Below are positions 17,051 through 25,353 of a stretch of 64,000 bases of DNA, piece by piece. The translations under genes and the position numbers were made by a program. A model generated the notes under the pieces. It did no database searches, was not told the origin of the DNA, and was given only the letters and a program-made list of their open reading frames with translations. Positions within the stretch are counted from its first letter, which is position 1; every line of letters starts with the position of its first letter. Source of the DNA: 54-19 sp038210655 (GTDB taxonomy: Bacteria; Chloroflexota; Chloroflexia; Chloroheliales; Chloroheliaceae); the NCBI GenBank assembly GCA_038210655.1, contig JBBQWM010000016.1, positions 1 through 64,000 on the forward strand, read 5' to 3'.

Positions 17051-17818
17051 TTACGCCGCATGATAAGACCAGGAGTAAAGAACTGTCTTTAGTTTGGTAT
17101 CGACGGCAAAGGCGGCGTGGTTGTGGGTCTCGCATTGTACTGTAACCCCGCATGCCCCTGGTTGTACAGGCCGAAAGACCGATTCATCCAGGGCGTAATC
17201 CAAAATCCACATCGGACGGTTTTCGATACTCTTTAAAACTTCCCCTGTAAGAACACACTTCCGACTATCATCACAGGTTTTGACGGCTATATTTTGCGGC
17301 CCCATCCAACGTTGAGTACCATCGGGAAAAGCTTTGCCAAAGGTTGCAATCCCGTGTATAGCTGAAATTGGAACTGTTTTCCCATTGTACACTGCGTCAA
17401 CTCCTACAGGAACCCCAGTGTTGTAAACTATTCGCAAAGCTTCTTGCGGTGTAATTAATGGTGGAGCGCTACTGTAAATCAAATTCAGGCCAGGGCTATA
17501 GCCAGAAGGCAGGTTAATAGCTTGACCAACAATCCGGGTTGGAGTTATTACACTTAACCCAGGTGCCACAGGTAGGGTTATGACTGTTGGTGATGCAGAC
17601 AACGTCGTTGGGACGGGTGAGGGCGGGATGGAAGTTGCCGATAGAGTAGTAATAGCCGTTAGTGGTGGATTAGCAGTTGGCTGGGCCGCTATAACGGTCG
17701 ATTTTAGATTGTCATTTTTGGAAGAGCCGATAACGACAAAACCAATAATGATTAAAGCCACAAGAGTAATAACGGCAACTGTTCCCAATAATGCTCTACT
17801 ATAGACTCTTTGTCGCAT
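17051..17818 (-). CDS. Membrane-anchored exported protein of unknown function
   Basis: A 255-aa protein with one N-terminal hydrophobic segment (about 10-32), then a Thr/Pro/Ser-rich stretch (about 45-95) typical of an extracytoplasmic tether, and a globular C-terminal part of about 150 residues with four Cys in two close pairs (CDDSRKC and CGVTVQC), probably disulfides. I do not recognise the family. ATG 17818 is chosen because AGGAGG lies 8 bases upstream; a TTG at 17833 lies within that site and is unlikely. It is 18 bp downstream of another exported-protein gene, so the two form an operon. Base composition is more AT-rich than the flanking genes. Confidence 0.65.
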   Translation of the reverse strand: MRQRVYSRALLGTVAVITLVALIIIGFVVIGSSKNDNLKSTVIAAQPTANPPLTAITTLSATSIPPSPVPTTLSASPTVITLPVAPGLSVITPTRIVGQAINLPSGYSPGLNLIYSSAPPLITPQEALRIVYNTGVPVGVDAVYNGKTVPISAIHGIATFGKAFPDGTQRWMGPQNIAVKTCDDSRKCVLTGEVLKSIENRPMWILDYALDESVFRPVQPGACGVTVQCETHNHAAFAVDTKLKTVLYSWSYHAA

Positions 17819-17836
17819 AAAGTCCTCCTGCAAAAG

Positions 17837-18706
17837 TTAATATAATCTGTTTGTCCACACTTCTACAAACCACCTATTACCATCAGCAGCATTACCGTCA
17901 GAATGATGCTGATATTCACAAGAAGTACCCCCCACAATGTTACAAGTACCGTAAACCCCTGGCCCAATTGGAGGAAGGGTGAAAGCAGAAAAAGCACCAT
18001 TGGAATTGGGTTTGTATTCGATACGTGATAAAGAAACTCGACCTAGCCACCCAAATCCACCCATTTGAATCCTTGTATCATTTGTTTCACCGTAGGCAGC
18101 TACTTGCTGAGTAGAGGTAAAACCAGTTGGTCGTATACCAGGGAATATAGGATTACCAGTAGCGGCCGGTGCTGATTTATAACAAATACCATCATAAACA
18201 AAACACCAGTAACCACCGTTAGCTGTATCATATTCTTGACCATAGATGTGACTGGTTCCAGATGCAGGATAGTAGTCAACACAACCATTATCATAGGGAT
18301 GATTCGGGCCGGGGCCAGAAAAATCAATATACTCCCAAAAGACTTTGGGATTAATTCCGCCACAGTTAATCCAGGGAAAATTAACCCCTTGAAAAGGGCC
18401 TGATTGTATGAAGGCTTGAGGGCCTAACCACCAAGGGGTTTGTGAGTTAATGAGTATCCATGATAGTAACACATCGCTGCCAGAATTAATCCATCCTACA
18501 TTGGGAGTTATTATTTTAGCTGTGCTTCCAAAGTTCAGTTGATTTGTAATTCGTCCTTCATAACACCGATTAGGATCACAGGCTGCTGCGAAAGTTGTTT
18601 TAGGCATAATGAGCATTTGAGTAAACAAAGTAGTAAGAAGTAAGGTCGCAAGTGTTATCGAAACGAGTGAATAATTACAACCTAGAAACTGTTTGTTTTT
18701 AAACAT
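17837..18706 (-). CDS. Secreted protein of unknown function
   Basis: A 289-aa protein with a long signal peptide (hydrophobic about 12-33, cleavage likely after TTFAAA). The mature part is rich in Trp, Gly, Tyr and Cys (for example CDPNRCYEG, WINCGG, WCFVYDGICY) and looks like a disulfide-stabilised beta-rich extracellular domain; I cannot place it in a family. ATG 18706 follows AAAGGAAA on the minus strand; upstream in-frame ATGs have no such site. It leads the two-gene operon with the membrane-anchored protein downstream. The gene and its 5' region are distinctly AT-rich, consistent with acquisition from elsewhere. Confidence 0.65.
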   Translation of the reverse strand: MFKNKQFLGCNYSLVSITLATLLLTTLFTQMLIMPKTTFAAACDPNRCYEGRITNQLNFGSTAKIITPNVGWINSGSDVLLSWILINSQTPWWLGPQAFIQSGPFQGVNFPWINCGGINPKVFWEYIDFSGPGPNHPYDNGCVDYYPASGTSHIYGQEYDTANGGYWCFVYDGICYKSAPAATGNPIFPGIRPTGFTSTQQVAAYGETNDTRIQMGGFGWLGRVSLSRIEYKPNSNGAFSAFTLPPIGPGVYGTCNIVGGTSCEYQHHSDGNAADGNRWFVEVWTNRLY

Positions 18707-19176
18707 TCTATTTCCTTTCTCTTGCTTCCAAATAAGTTTTAACATAGACAGTTGGTGTGCATGAGAGGCTTTTGCATTAAAAAGTTGAAGTGTAGAGGTT
18801 GTTTTAGAATTGTAGAAGCATTCCAACGCAAACAATTTGCTTTTAGCAGATTGTTTTGGAATAAAACTTCACTAAATACATCCAGAGATTTACACCATAA
18901 TAAAACTATTCAAACTATTCATATTATATATGTAATATGTTAAGAATTACTATATAATCTTTATACCATCAATTTAAAGTGTTGTCAATAGATATGGAAT
19001 AATTTACGTAAACTCAATTAGAGATTTTATAAAGATAATTTTCAGCATTTCCAACCTATATTTTATTTCAAGCTCACATAAGTTCAAGGTGTTGTAAGTT
19101 TGAGAAAATTTGAATTATTGGACTCTAGTATGAAGTACATCCCATCTTGATTGTGAGTATTATATCAAACTGGCTT

Positions 19177-19187
19177 TGTGTTATAAT
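19177..19187 (+). promoter_or_regulatory. Extended -10 element upstream of moaD
   Basis: TTGTGTTATAAT ends at 19187, with the same surrounding sequence as the element at 16024. A palindromic repeat lies between it and moaD, so any transcript would carry that hairpin in its 5' leader. Confidence 0.4.
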
Positions 19188-19217
19188 ATGCTCGATAAAG
19201 GTTAACTGTCACAACCT

Positions 19218-19315
19218 GTCATTCTGAACACTAACGAAGAATCTCGACCCGTTAGGCATGCCACAATCTATATTGCGCCAACGGCGCGAGACCCTTCACT
19301 AACGTTCAGGGTGAC
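19218..19315. repeat. Core X palindrome without recognised TIR
   Basis: GTCATTCTGAAC...GAAGAATCTCG and its complement CGAGACCCTTC...GTTCAGGGTGAC form the arms. In this copy both arms carry ACTAACG where other copies carry the GAAGCG-type sequence. Confidence 0.7.
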
Positions 19316-19375
19316 ATTAGCTGGGAAATTATTACTATTCCGTTCATTCTATTAGCCCTGTTAAAATAAAAATTT

Positions 19376-19627
19376 ATGGATAAAGTTAAACTAAAATTCT
19401 TTGCGGCTTTCCGCGAAATAATCGGGCAAAGCGAGTTGGACTGGCCTTTGGGGGCCGGACAGACCGCCGCCGGGGTGCTGGACGGGCTGATTGCCGAGTA
19501 TCCGACCCTGGCGGCAGGCGCAAAAACCGCCCTGGTGATGGTCAACCGGCGCTATGCCGACCGCAATGCCGCTTTGCAACCGGGCGACGAAGTGGCTTTT
19601 TTGCCGCCGGTGGGGGGTGGCGCTTAA
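19376..19627 (+). CDS. moaD: Molybdopterin synthase sulfur carrier subunit
   Basis: An 83-aa ubiquitin-fold protein (LKFFAAFREIIGQSELDW at the N terminus, LVMVNRRYADRN and GDEVAFLPPVGGG at the C terminus). MoaD carries a thiocarboxylate on its terminal Gly and donates sulfur to precursor Z in the MoaD-MoaE complex. Here the chain ends Gly-Gly-Gly-Ala, one residue beyond the expected Gly-Gly end, so either the Ala is removed or this carrier is unusual. The frame is unambiguous, though it contains a run of six G. The stop overlaps the next gene start (TAATG). moaE follows after one gene. Confidence 0.9.
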   Translation: MDKVKLKFFAAFREIIGQSELDWPLGAGQTAAGVLDGLIAEYPTLAAGAKTALVMVNRRYADRNAALQPGDEVAFLPPVGGGA

Positions 19628-20100
19628 TGTTGCCACGCCGTTCGCGTCCGGCCCGTCCTGCGCCCAATATCCCGCCTTATGGGGTGTTGGTCGGGCGCAT
19701 GATTTTTATCGGTGGGTTGGTGCTGGCCTTACTGGGGTTGGGCTTTCTGGTCATGCTGGGGATCGCGGGCGGTTCATTATTGGCCTGTTTGCTTTTTGGG
19801 GCGATTGCCCTCGGTGGGGGGGCGATTAGCTGGCTGGCAGTGCGCGACTTGACCGGCCCACCAACTGAGCATGCGGCGGTCGTTACTTTCAAGCAAAAGC
19901 GAGCCGAATCAGGCAACCCCATTTACGCTCTGAAATTCCGCACCCTTAATTCAGGTCTAAAGAACGCTGGAACCGAGATAGAGTATAATGTAACCCAGCA
20001 AGACTGGGAGCAGTTCAAATTAGGCGACCGGGTGCTGGTACGCTATTCGGCTTATTTCAAATTGTTGGTAGATATTCAGCCTGACCGCTCGTTCAAATAA
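19627..20100 (+). CDS. Two-TM membrane protein within the moa operon
   Basis: A 157-aa protein with a short basic N terminus, two hydrophobic helices (about 20-43 and 47-68) and a C-terminal soluble domain (about 75-157) ending LGDRVLVRYSAYFKLLVDI, a pattern of small beta-barrel domains of unknown function in Chloroflexota. I know no molybdopterin role for it. Its ATG overlaps the moaD stop by one base and moaE starts 34 bp downstream, so it is cotranscribed with both. Confidence 0.65.
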   Translation: MLPRRSRPARPAPNIPPYGVLVGRMIFIGGLVLALLGLGFLVMLGIAGGSLLACLLFGAIALGGGAISWLAVRDLTGPPTEHAAVVTFKQKRAESGNPIYALKFRTLNSGLKNAGTEIEYNVTQQDWEQFKLGDRVLVRYSAYFKLLVDIQPDRSFK

Positions 20101-20134
20101 GACTTTAACCGATAGCTAAAATCCGAGGAATAGA

Positions 20135-20593
20135 ATGATTATTCGCATAACCGACCGCCCGATAGATTTGCAAGAACTGATCGCCGCTGTAACGACCGAA
20201 GCCAATGGCGGGGTAGTCGCCTTTTTGGGTGTCGTGCGGCGCTGGAACGATGGCCCGGACGGTCAGCCCCGCGAAGTTCATTGGCTCGAATACGAAGCCT
20301 ATCAGGAAGCCGCCGAAGAAGTGATGCGCGACATCGCCCGGCAGGTCGAAGAAAAATGGGGGCTGACTAGCCTGGCGATGGCTCATCGGGTTGGTCATTT
20401 GGAAATAGGGGAACCGGCGGTAGGGGTAGCGGTAGGAGCGCCGCACCGGGGCGTAGCTTTTGATGCTTGCGAATACGCTATTGATACGCTCAAGGCAACC
20501 GTCCCGATCTGGAAGAAAGAGTCGTGGGAGACGGATGCCCAAACTGGCGAAAGCTGGGTCGTGAATAAAGAAGCGCCCAATAGCCAGGTATAA
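20135..20593 (+). CDS. moaE: Molybdopterin synthase catalytic subunit
   Basis: A 152-aa subunit that transfers two sulfurs from MoaD to precursor Z. Family motifs are clear: GGVVAFLGVVR (about 25-35), LEYEAYQEAAEE (about 51-62), HRVGHLEIGEPAVGVAVGAP (about 84-103), HRGVAFDACEYAID and VPIWKKE, which holds the catalytic lysine. ATG 20135 follows CGAGGAA. With moaD and a membrane protein it forms a three-gene moa unit; other cofactor genes (moaA, moaC, mog) are not nearby. Confidence 0.95.
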   Translation: MIIRITDRPIDLQELIAAVTTEANGGVVAFLGVVRRWNDGPDGQPREVHWLEYEAYQEAAEEVMRDIARQVEEKWGLTSLAMAHRVGHLEIGEPAVGVAVGAPHRGVAFDACEYAIDTLKATVPIWKKESWETDAQTGESWVVNKEAPNSQV

Positions 20594-20601
20594 AAGGGGT
20601 C

Positions 20602-20634
20602 AGGTGTTAGGTATCAGGTGTCAGGTATCAGGCT
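20602..20634. repeat. AGGTRTYAGG block, half element
   Basis: Tandem variants of AGGTGTTAGGTATC directly follow moaE. Only one orientation is present, in contrast to the inverted pairs at 24212-24324 and 55827-56175. Confidence 0.6.
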
Positions 20635-20705
20635 TGAAAGAGGCTATCTTGATAGGCTTGATCTGGGGTGTGGGAATTTTCTTAATTCAGGGGGTTATTT
20701 TACAA

Positions 20706-22022
20706 ATGCACAAAAAGTACAGTGTGGCAGTCTTTATTGCGTCGATTTTGTTTGCGACCCTTTTTAGCGCAATTGCTCAGGCTGCCGACCCTGACTTTGG
20801 CGGAGTTTCACAATTTCGGGATCGGTGGGTCGAGCAAGATCGGTTGGTCGGGGAGCGTCCTTACACCTGGGGGCCGAATGTTCCGGGCGCTCCGACCGTC
20901 TTGAGTGAACCGTATAGCAGCAGTCCCGGCGGGCAGCGTCGGGTGATCTATTTCGATAAGGCCCGGATGGAGATCAACAATCCGGCTAATGGCTTTGTGA
21001 CGACCGGCCTGGTGGTTAAAGAGTTGGTCAGTGGCTTGCGCCAGGATGGAGACAGCACTTTTACCCAACTAGCTCCTTCCAAGACCCAGGTGGCGGGCGA
21101 CCCGGTTTCGATCAACCCGAATGGGCCAGTCTACGAGTCGTTCAAAAACGTTGTGACCCTCGGTAATGCCGACGAACGGTCGCAATCCAACGGGGTCGGC
21201 ACGGTCATTACTAGCTTTATCAATAAAAGTGGTACGGTCAGTCCGATCAGTCCGCCCGAAACGGTGACAATCGGGGCTTATCAGAATCAGACTGGGCATA
21301 ATATCGCGGCTCCTTTTGAAGCGTTCAAGAACTTGCGTGGGTCGATCACCAATCCCCAAACTGGCGCGACGCTCTCGAACCAGCCCGTTTATACAAACGA
21401 CCCGACCAGCAACGTTTTCGGGCTGGCGATCAGCGAACCCTATTGGGTTACTACCAAAATCGCCGGGGTCGAGCGGACGGTGCTGGTGCAGTTGTTCGAG
21501 CGGCGCGTGTTGACCTATAATCCGGCCCTGGCCTCTAACAAGGTCGAGATGGGCAACCTGGGCCAGCATTACTACCAGTGGCGCTATGTCGAGACCGGTA
21601 AGCCACCGCCGCGTCCGCTGGATGGCCTAGATGCCGAGGAAGCCGCCTTTTTAGAGCTTATCAATCAGTACCGGCAAGCCAATGGCAAACCTGCCCTGAG
21701 TATAAACCAGAATCTGGTCAAGGCCGCCAAATGGCAAAGCAACGATATGGCGAGTAAAAACTATCTCGATCATACCGACTCGACCGGGCGCGACCCTTTT
21801 AAGCGGATGGCCGATTTTGGCTATACCGCCAATACTTACAAAGCCGAGAATATCGCCGGGGGCTATACTACCGCCGCCGAGGCTCTGGCGGGTTGGAAAA
21901 CTTCGGTCGGGCATAATACGAATATGCTCGATGGCAACTACAAGGTTATCGGGATCGGGCGGGCCTACAATGCAAATTCGACTTACAAGTGGTACTGGAC
22001 AACCGATTTTGGTGGTGAATAA
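20706..22022 (+). CDS. Secreted CAP-domain (SCP/PR-1) protein
   Basis: A 438-aa exported protein. Signal peptide about 1-22 (cleavage after AIAQA). Residues about 25-310 form a module with FRDRWVEQD, VIYFDKARMEINNP and a C-terminal ERRVLTYNPAL...VEMGNLGQHYYQWRY, which I have seen in many secreted Chloroflexota proteins but which has no assigned function. Residues about 320-438 are a CAP domain: ELINQYRQANGKPALSINQ, HTDSTGRDPF and ENIAGGYTTAAEALAGWKTS carry the conserved His and Glu positions. CAP proteins act outside the cell, often on walls or lipids; activity here is unknown. ATG 20706 follows AGGGGG; the longer GTG-initiated frame begins inside a repeat and is unlikely. Confidence 0.8.
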   Translation: MHKKYSVAVFIASILFATLFSAIAQAADPDFGGVSQFRDRWVEQDRLVGERPYTWGPNVPGAPTVLSEPYSSSPGGQRRVIYFDKARMEINNPANGFVTTGLVVKELVSGLRQDGDSTFTQLAPSKTQVAGDPVSINPNGPVYESFKNVVTLGNADERSQSNGVGTVITSFINKSGTVSPISPPETVTIGAYQNQTGHNIAAPFEAFKNLRGSITNPQTGATLSNQPVYTNDPTSNVFGLAISEPYWVTTKIAGVERTVLVQLFERRVLTYNPALASNKVEMGNLGQHYYQWRYVETGKPPPRPLDGLDAEEAAFLELINQYRQANGKPALSINQNLVKAAKWQSNDMASKNYLDHTDSTGRDPFKRMADFGYTANTYKAENIAGGYTTAAEALAGWKTSVGHNTNMLDGNYKVIGIGRAYNANSTYKWYWTTDFGGE

Positions 22023-22036
22023 TTTTGGGAGGAATA

Positions 22037-22489
22037 ATGGCAACTAAAGAAGAGAAGGCCCTGATAAAGGCCGAAAAGCAGGCTGTGAAAGCTGACAAGC
22101 AAGCTATAAAAGCGGAGGCCAAAGCCGAGCAGCAGGCTCTGAAGGCGGACGAAAAGGCCGAAAAACAGGTTGTAAAAGCCTACCAGAAAGACCAGCAGGC
22201 CAGCAAAAAAACTTACGTAAAGGCTATTACGCAATCTCACAAGGCTCCGGCCAAAGTAGCCCGCAAGGAGACCAAGCAGGAGCGCAACCGCAAAAAGGCT
22301 ATTGATAAGGCCCGCACTATCCCGAAAAACTTCATGGATTTGCCGCCCGCCCTCTGGCCTCTGGTGATCCTGGTCGCCTTTAGCTGGCTGCGTAACGCGC
22401 TCGACAAAGAGCGGCAAGAGCGTGATGTTCGCGAGGCCCGTCGCTTCTTGCGCGAGTGGAACGACCCCCGTCGCAAACATCAGCTGTAA
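22037..22489 (+). CDS. Lys/Ala-rich coiled protein with one C-terminal TM helix
   Basis: A 150-aa protein of unknown function. Residues 1-75 are heptad-like repeats of Lys, Ala and Glu/Gln (for example KAEKQAVKADKQ), predicted as a long charged helix. A hydrophobic segment PALWPLVILVAFSWL lies at about 104-118, followed by a basic tail. It could tether a helical rod to the membrane. ATG 22037 is taken because GGGAGGA lies 6 bases upstream. It is 14 bp downstream of the CAP gene and likely cotranscribed with it. Confidence 0.65.
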   Translation: MATKEEKALIKAEKQAVKADKQAIKAEAKAEQQALKADEKAEKQVVKAYQKDQQASKKTYVKAITQSHKAPAKVARKETKQERNRKKAIDKARTIPKNFMDLPPALWPLVILVAFSWLRNALDKERQERDVREARRFLREWNDPRRKHQL

Positions 22490-22522
22490 TTTGGGCTGAG
22501 AATATTAAGGGAGCAAGTGTTT

Positions 22523-23125
22523 ATGGCTGCTATGCGAGCTAGAACCGTCGAAATTGACCGCCACCGGCTTTATACTACCGAGGAATTTATGAACCTGACG
22601 CTGGACGAGGGCAAGCGTTATGAGTTGGTGGAAGGAGTCATTGAGGAAATGTCACAAGCAGGGGTTGGACACGGCATTGTCAGCGACAATCTCTATGGCG
22701 AGTTACGAGCTTATGTGCGGGCCAACAAACTAGGCCGAGTATTGCCTCCGACCAGCTTTGATCTCAAGCTTCAGCCAGATAAAGATACGGTTCGCGCTCC
22801 CGACCTATCTTTTATCCCTGCCAATCGCACCGCCCAAATTGGGATTGATACCAACAATGGCGCAATTCCTTTTCCGCCTGCCCTGGCCGTCGAGGTCTTA
22901 TCACCTAATGATCGGCCCGGTGAGTTAAGTAAGAAATTACACGAATATCAAATTGCCGGATGGGATTTAGTCTGGGTCATAAGCCCTGAAAAACGCAAAG
23001 TAGAAGTTTATCGGCTAAAACAAGCTACTAAACCTGCCCAAATTTTGGAACTGGAAGACCGGCTTGAAGGTGAAGAGGTGATCCCCGGTTTTAGTATCCC
23101 GGTAAAGGTCCTCTTTGAAGAGTAA
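22523..23125 (+). CDS. Uma2-family (DUF820) PD-(D/E)XK nuclease-like protein
   Basis: A 200-aa member of the Uma2 family, abundant in cyanobacteria and Chloroflexota and predicted to share the restriction-endonuclease fold. Visible hallmarks are YELVEGVIEEM (about 32-42), RAPDLSFIP with the acidic metal ligand (about 91-99), LAVEVLSPND (about 117-126) with the conserved Glu, and KLHEYQIAGWDLVWVI. The biological role of the family is unknown. ATG 22523 is preferred to GTG 22517 because AAGGGAG is 9 bases before the ATG and only 3 before the GTG. Confidence 0.85.
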   Translation: MAAMRARTVEIDRHRLYTTEEFMNLTLDEGKRYELVEGVIEEMSQAGVGHGIVSDNLYGELRAYVRANKLGRVLPPTSFDLKLQPDKDTVRAPDLSFIPANRTAQIGIDTNNGAIPFPPALAVEVLSPNDRPGELSKKLHEYQIAGWDLVWVISPEKRKVEVYRLKQATKPAQILELEDRLEGEEVIPGFSIPVKVLFEE

Positions 23126-23142
23126 AATTATATTCGAGAAGT

Positions 23143-23265
23143 GTAACTACTCAGCCATGTCATTCTGAGGCGGGAGATTACCTCGATTTTTGCCGGAGAT
23201 AGTTCCCCGCCGAAGAATCTTAGACCCTTCGCTGCGGCTCAGGGTGACCTAGCCTGAGTAGTTAC
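23143..23265. repeat. Palindromic element, TIR type A with extended core X
   Basis: GTAACTACTCAGCC (23143-23156) faces GCCTGAGTAGTTAC (23252-23265). The core begins GTCATTCTGAGGCGGG and carries an additional inner hairpin (GGCGGGAGA...CCCCGCC), giving a 123-bp version of the element at 5427. Confidence 0.8.
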
Positions 23266-23318
23266 CGAGAAGTTAACCTAATTTGATAACATAAATTGAA
23301 AGGTCATAGGGCAAGAGC

Positions 23319-24206
23319 ATGTCAGCACGAAAACCACCATCCAAGTCGGGCGGCAAACGTCCGAACGATAACCAACCCAAATCCGACCAGCACTCGTCAA
23401 CTGGCCCAAACGCCGGACTAAAAGTGACTGGCAATGAACAACCTAAAGTTCGTTATGCCGATGAGCAACCGGCTAAGGAAGTAAAACCGGCAGGAGCCTC
23501 CAACCCGCGAAATGGCTCTCGCCCGTTATCCAGCACTACTGTCCGGCGCAAATCTGCTGCACCGCCACCTCCACCCAAAGGCAGTAATTTACCGATTTTT
23601 ATTATGGGTGGCATTTTGCTAGTAGCAATTGGCGTTTTTGTGGCAGTCCTGGCCCTGGGAAGCAAACCCGCCGACGTTACCCCAACTGCCGCTAATGTCA
23701 CCCCCGCTCCCAACGATATTGCAGTCGGCCCCGACCCGACCGCCCAGGTTCAGACCTTTGCCGATCAGGGTAACTATCACCTGGACAAATCGAAGGGTGA
23801 AACCGCCCAGACCATTATAGGTAAGCCCTACAACTCGAACCCACCGACCAGTGGCCCGCATCTACCGACCTGGTCGAACTGGGGTGTCTTTAACCAACCG
23901 CTCAGTGACGAATTGCAAATACACAACCTCGAACACGGTGGGATAGTCATTCAATACGATTGCCCGCAGGGTTGCTCGACCGCTATCAATGCGCTTTCGG
24001 CCTATGCTCGACGCTACCAGCCCCAAAACTTTACCGGAATTTTGCTGGCTCCCCGCGCCGGGGGTTTGCCGGATGGCGCACGAATCGCCCTGACTTCCTG
24101 GACGCACCGCCTGTTGCTCAAATCGCTTGATACCGATAAAATCGGTCAATTTGTCAGTGCTTACATCGGCAAAGGCCCGGAACGCGATCCGAATTTCCAA
24201 CCATAA
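23319..24206 (+). CDS. DUF3105-domain membrane-anchored protein
   Basis: A 295-aa protein with a disordered, Pro/Lys/Ser-rich cytosolic N terminus (1-88), one TM helix (about 91-113), a short tether and a DUF3105 domain (about 150-295). Conserved family residues are visible: YNSNPPTSGPHLPTW, HNLEHGGIVIQYDCP and LAPRAG...IALTSWTHRLLL. The His-rich motif pattern suggests metal binding, but the family has no proven function. No operon partner is evident; repeats lie on both sides. ATG 23319 has a weak ribosome-binding site. Confidence 0.85.
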   Translation: MSARKPPSKSGGKRPNDNQPKSDQHSSTGPNAGLKVTGNEQPKVRYADEQPAKEVKPAGASNPRNGSRPLSSTTVRRKSAAPPPPPKGSNLPIFIMGGILLVAIGVFVAVLALGSKPADVTPTAANVTPAPNDIAVGPDPTAQVQTFADQGNYHLDKSKGETAQTIIGKPYNSNPPTSGPHLPTWSNWGVFNQPLSDELQIHNLEHGGIVIQYDCPQGCSTAINALSAYARRYQPQNFTGILLAPRAGGLPDGARIALTSWTHRLLLKSLDTDKIGQFVSAYIGKGPERDPNFQP

Positions 24207-24211
24207 TGAGA

Positions 24212-24324
24212 TAGGTATCAGGTATAAGGTGTCAGGTGTAAGGTATCAGGTGTTGGTTATAAGGTGTCAGGTGTCAGCCTTAAACCTTAAACCTGATACC
24301 TTACACCTGATACCTTATACCTAC
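24212..24324. repeat. Inverted pair of AGGTRTYAGG variable repeat blocks
   Basis: About 55 bp of tandem GGTATCAGGTATAAGGTGTC-type units are followed, after a short CCTTAAA spacer, by their inverted counterpart. The result is one large imperfect palindrome just before the dehalogenase gene. The same two blocks at 55827 and 56107 are separated by other palindromes. Confidence 0.75.
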
Positions 24325-24341
24325 CCCAGTGAGGAACTGCG

Positions 24342-25217
24342 ATGTTTGAAGGTTTTGAACGGATGTCGCTTGAGACTGCCGGTGCGACGATCAATCTGAT
24401 GAAGGGCGGGACGGGCTATCCGTTGCTTTTGATGCACGGCTACCCGCAAACCCACGCGATGTGGCACAAAATTGCGCCCCGGTTGGCCCAGGATTTTAGT
24501 CTGGTAATCCCCGATTTGCGCGGCTATGGTGATAGCTCTAAGCCTGATGGCGGCCCCGACCACATTAACTATTCCAAACGGGCGATGGCTGCCGATCAGG
24601 TCGAAGTGATGACCCAGTTAGGTTATGACGAGTTTTTCGTAGTCGGGCATGACCGGGGGGCGCGGGTCGGGCATCGTATGGCCCTCGATCATCCTGGTCG
24701 AGTCAAAAAGCTGACAGTGCTGGACATTGCACCCACCTACAAAATGTTCAAAACCACCAATCAGGACTTTGCGACTGCCTATTACCACTGGTTCTTTTTA
24801 ATCCAGCCTTTTGATATGCCGGAGCGCATGATCGGAGCCGACCCCGAATATTATTTGCGAACCAAGCTAGGCCGCTGGAGCGCCGACTCCCAGGTCTTTA
24901 CTTCGGAAGCAATGGCCGAATATGTACGCTGTTTCCGTAACCCGGCTACCATTCACGCCAGTTGCGAGGACTACCGGGCAGCGGCTTCTATCGATTTGCG
25001 GCATGACGAAGAAGATATGGCGAATAAAGTAAATTGTCCACTGCTGGTATTGTGGGGTGCTAAAGGGGTAGTCGGGCGGCTTTATGATGTGCTTGAGACC
25101 TGGCGCGAACGGGCCTCGGATGTACGCGGTCATTCTTTACCTTGCGGTCATCATTTGCCCGAAGAAGTTCCCGCCGAAACTTATTATGCGGTTCGAGAGT
25201 TTTTAGGCCAACCTTAA
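24342..25217 (+). CDS. Haloacetate (fluoroacetate) dehalogenase-like alpha/beta hydrolase
   Basis: A 291-aa cytosolic alpha/beta hydrolase. The residue set of fluoroacetate dehalogenases is present in order: nucleophile Asp104 with Arg105 and Arg108 in GHDRGAR, Asp128 in LDIAP, His149-Trp150 in YYHWFF, Tyr211 in EDYRAA and His270 in CGHHLPEE. In characterised enzymes the Arg pair binds the carboxylate and the His-Trp-Tyr trio holds the halide. Oxyanion segment HGYPQTHAMW is at about 32-41. Related soluble epoxide hydrolases share the fold but not the Arg pair plus His-Trp set, so a dehalogenase is favoured by inference. A weak GAGG site precedes ATG 24342. Confidence 0.75.
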   Translation: MFEGFERMSLETAGATINLMKGGTGYPLLLMHGYPQTHAMWHKIAPRLAQDFSLVIPDLRGYGDSSKPDGGPDHINYSKRAMAADQVEVMTQLGYDEFFVVGHDRGARVGHRMALDHPGRVKKLTVLDIAPTYKMFKTTNQDFATAYYHWFFLIQPFDMPERMIGADPEYYLRTKLGRWSADSQVFTSEAMAEYVRCFRNPATIHASCEDYRAAASIDLRHDEEDMANKVNCPLLVLWGAKGVVGRLYDVLETWRERASDVRGHSLPCGHHLPEEVPAETYYAVREFLGQP

Positions 25218-25260
25218 AAGTTGTCTCAAAAAAGGTCTAATAGAATACGAGAAAGCAATT

Positions 25261-25344
25261 GTGATCCGCTCTGAGGCGATGGATATTTTGATGCAACGTG
25301 GTTACGATGTCTCTAAGCTGGTAAATCAGTTTACATCCTCCTAA
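25261..25344 (+). pseudogene. 27-codon coding-like fragment
   Basis: GTG at 25261 opens a short frame translating to VIRSEAMDILMQRGYDVSKL plus a short tail, ending at 25344; the frame stays open upstream to about 25214. Composition looks protein-like and codon use matches neighbours, but no ribosome-binding site or family is recognisable. It could be the end of a decayed gene between the convergent dehalogenase and glycosyltransferase genes. Confidence 0.25.
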
Positions 25345-25353
25345 AGATTGACT

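Larger units (their letters stand above)
18707..19375. other. AT-rich intergenic region
   Basis: About 670 bp. The first 440 bp are strongly AT-rich with no convincing ORF. A consensus TATAAT with upstream TGTG occurs at 19177-19187 and could drive the moa genes. It is followed by a core X palindrome at 19218-19315. Confidence 0.5.
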
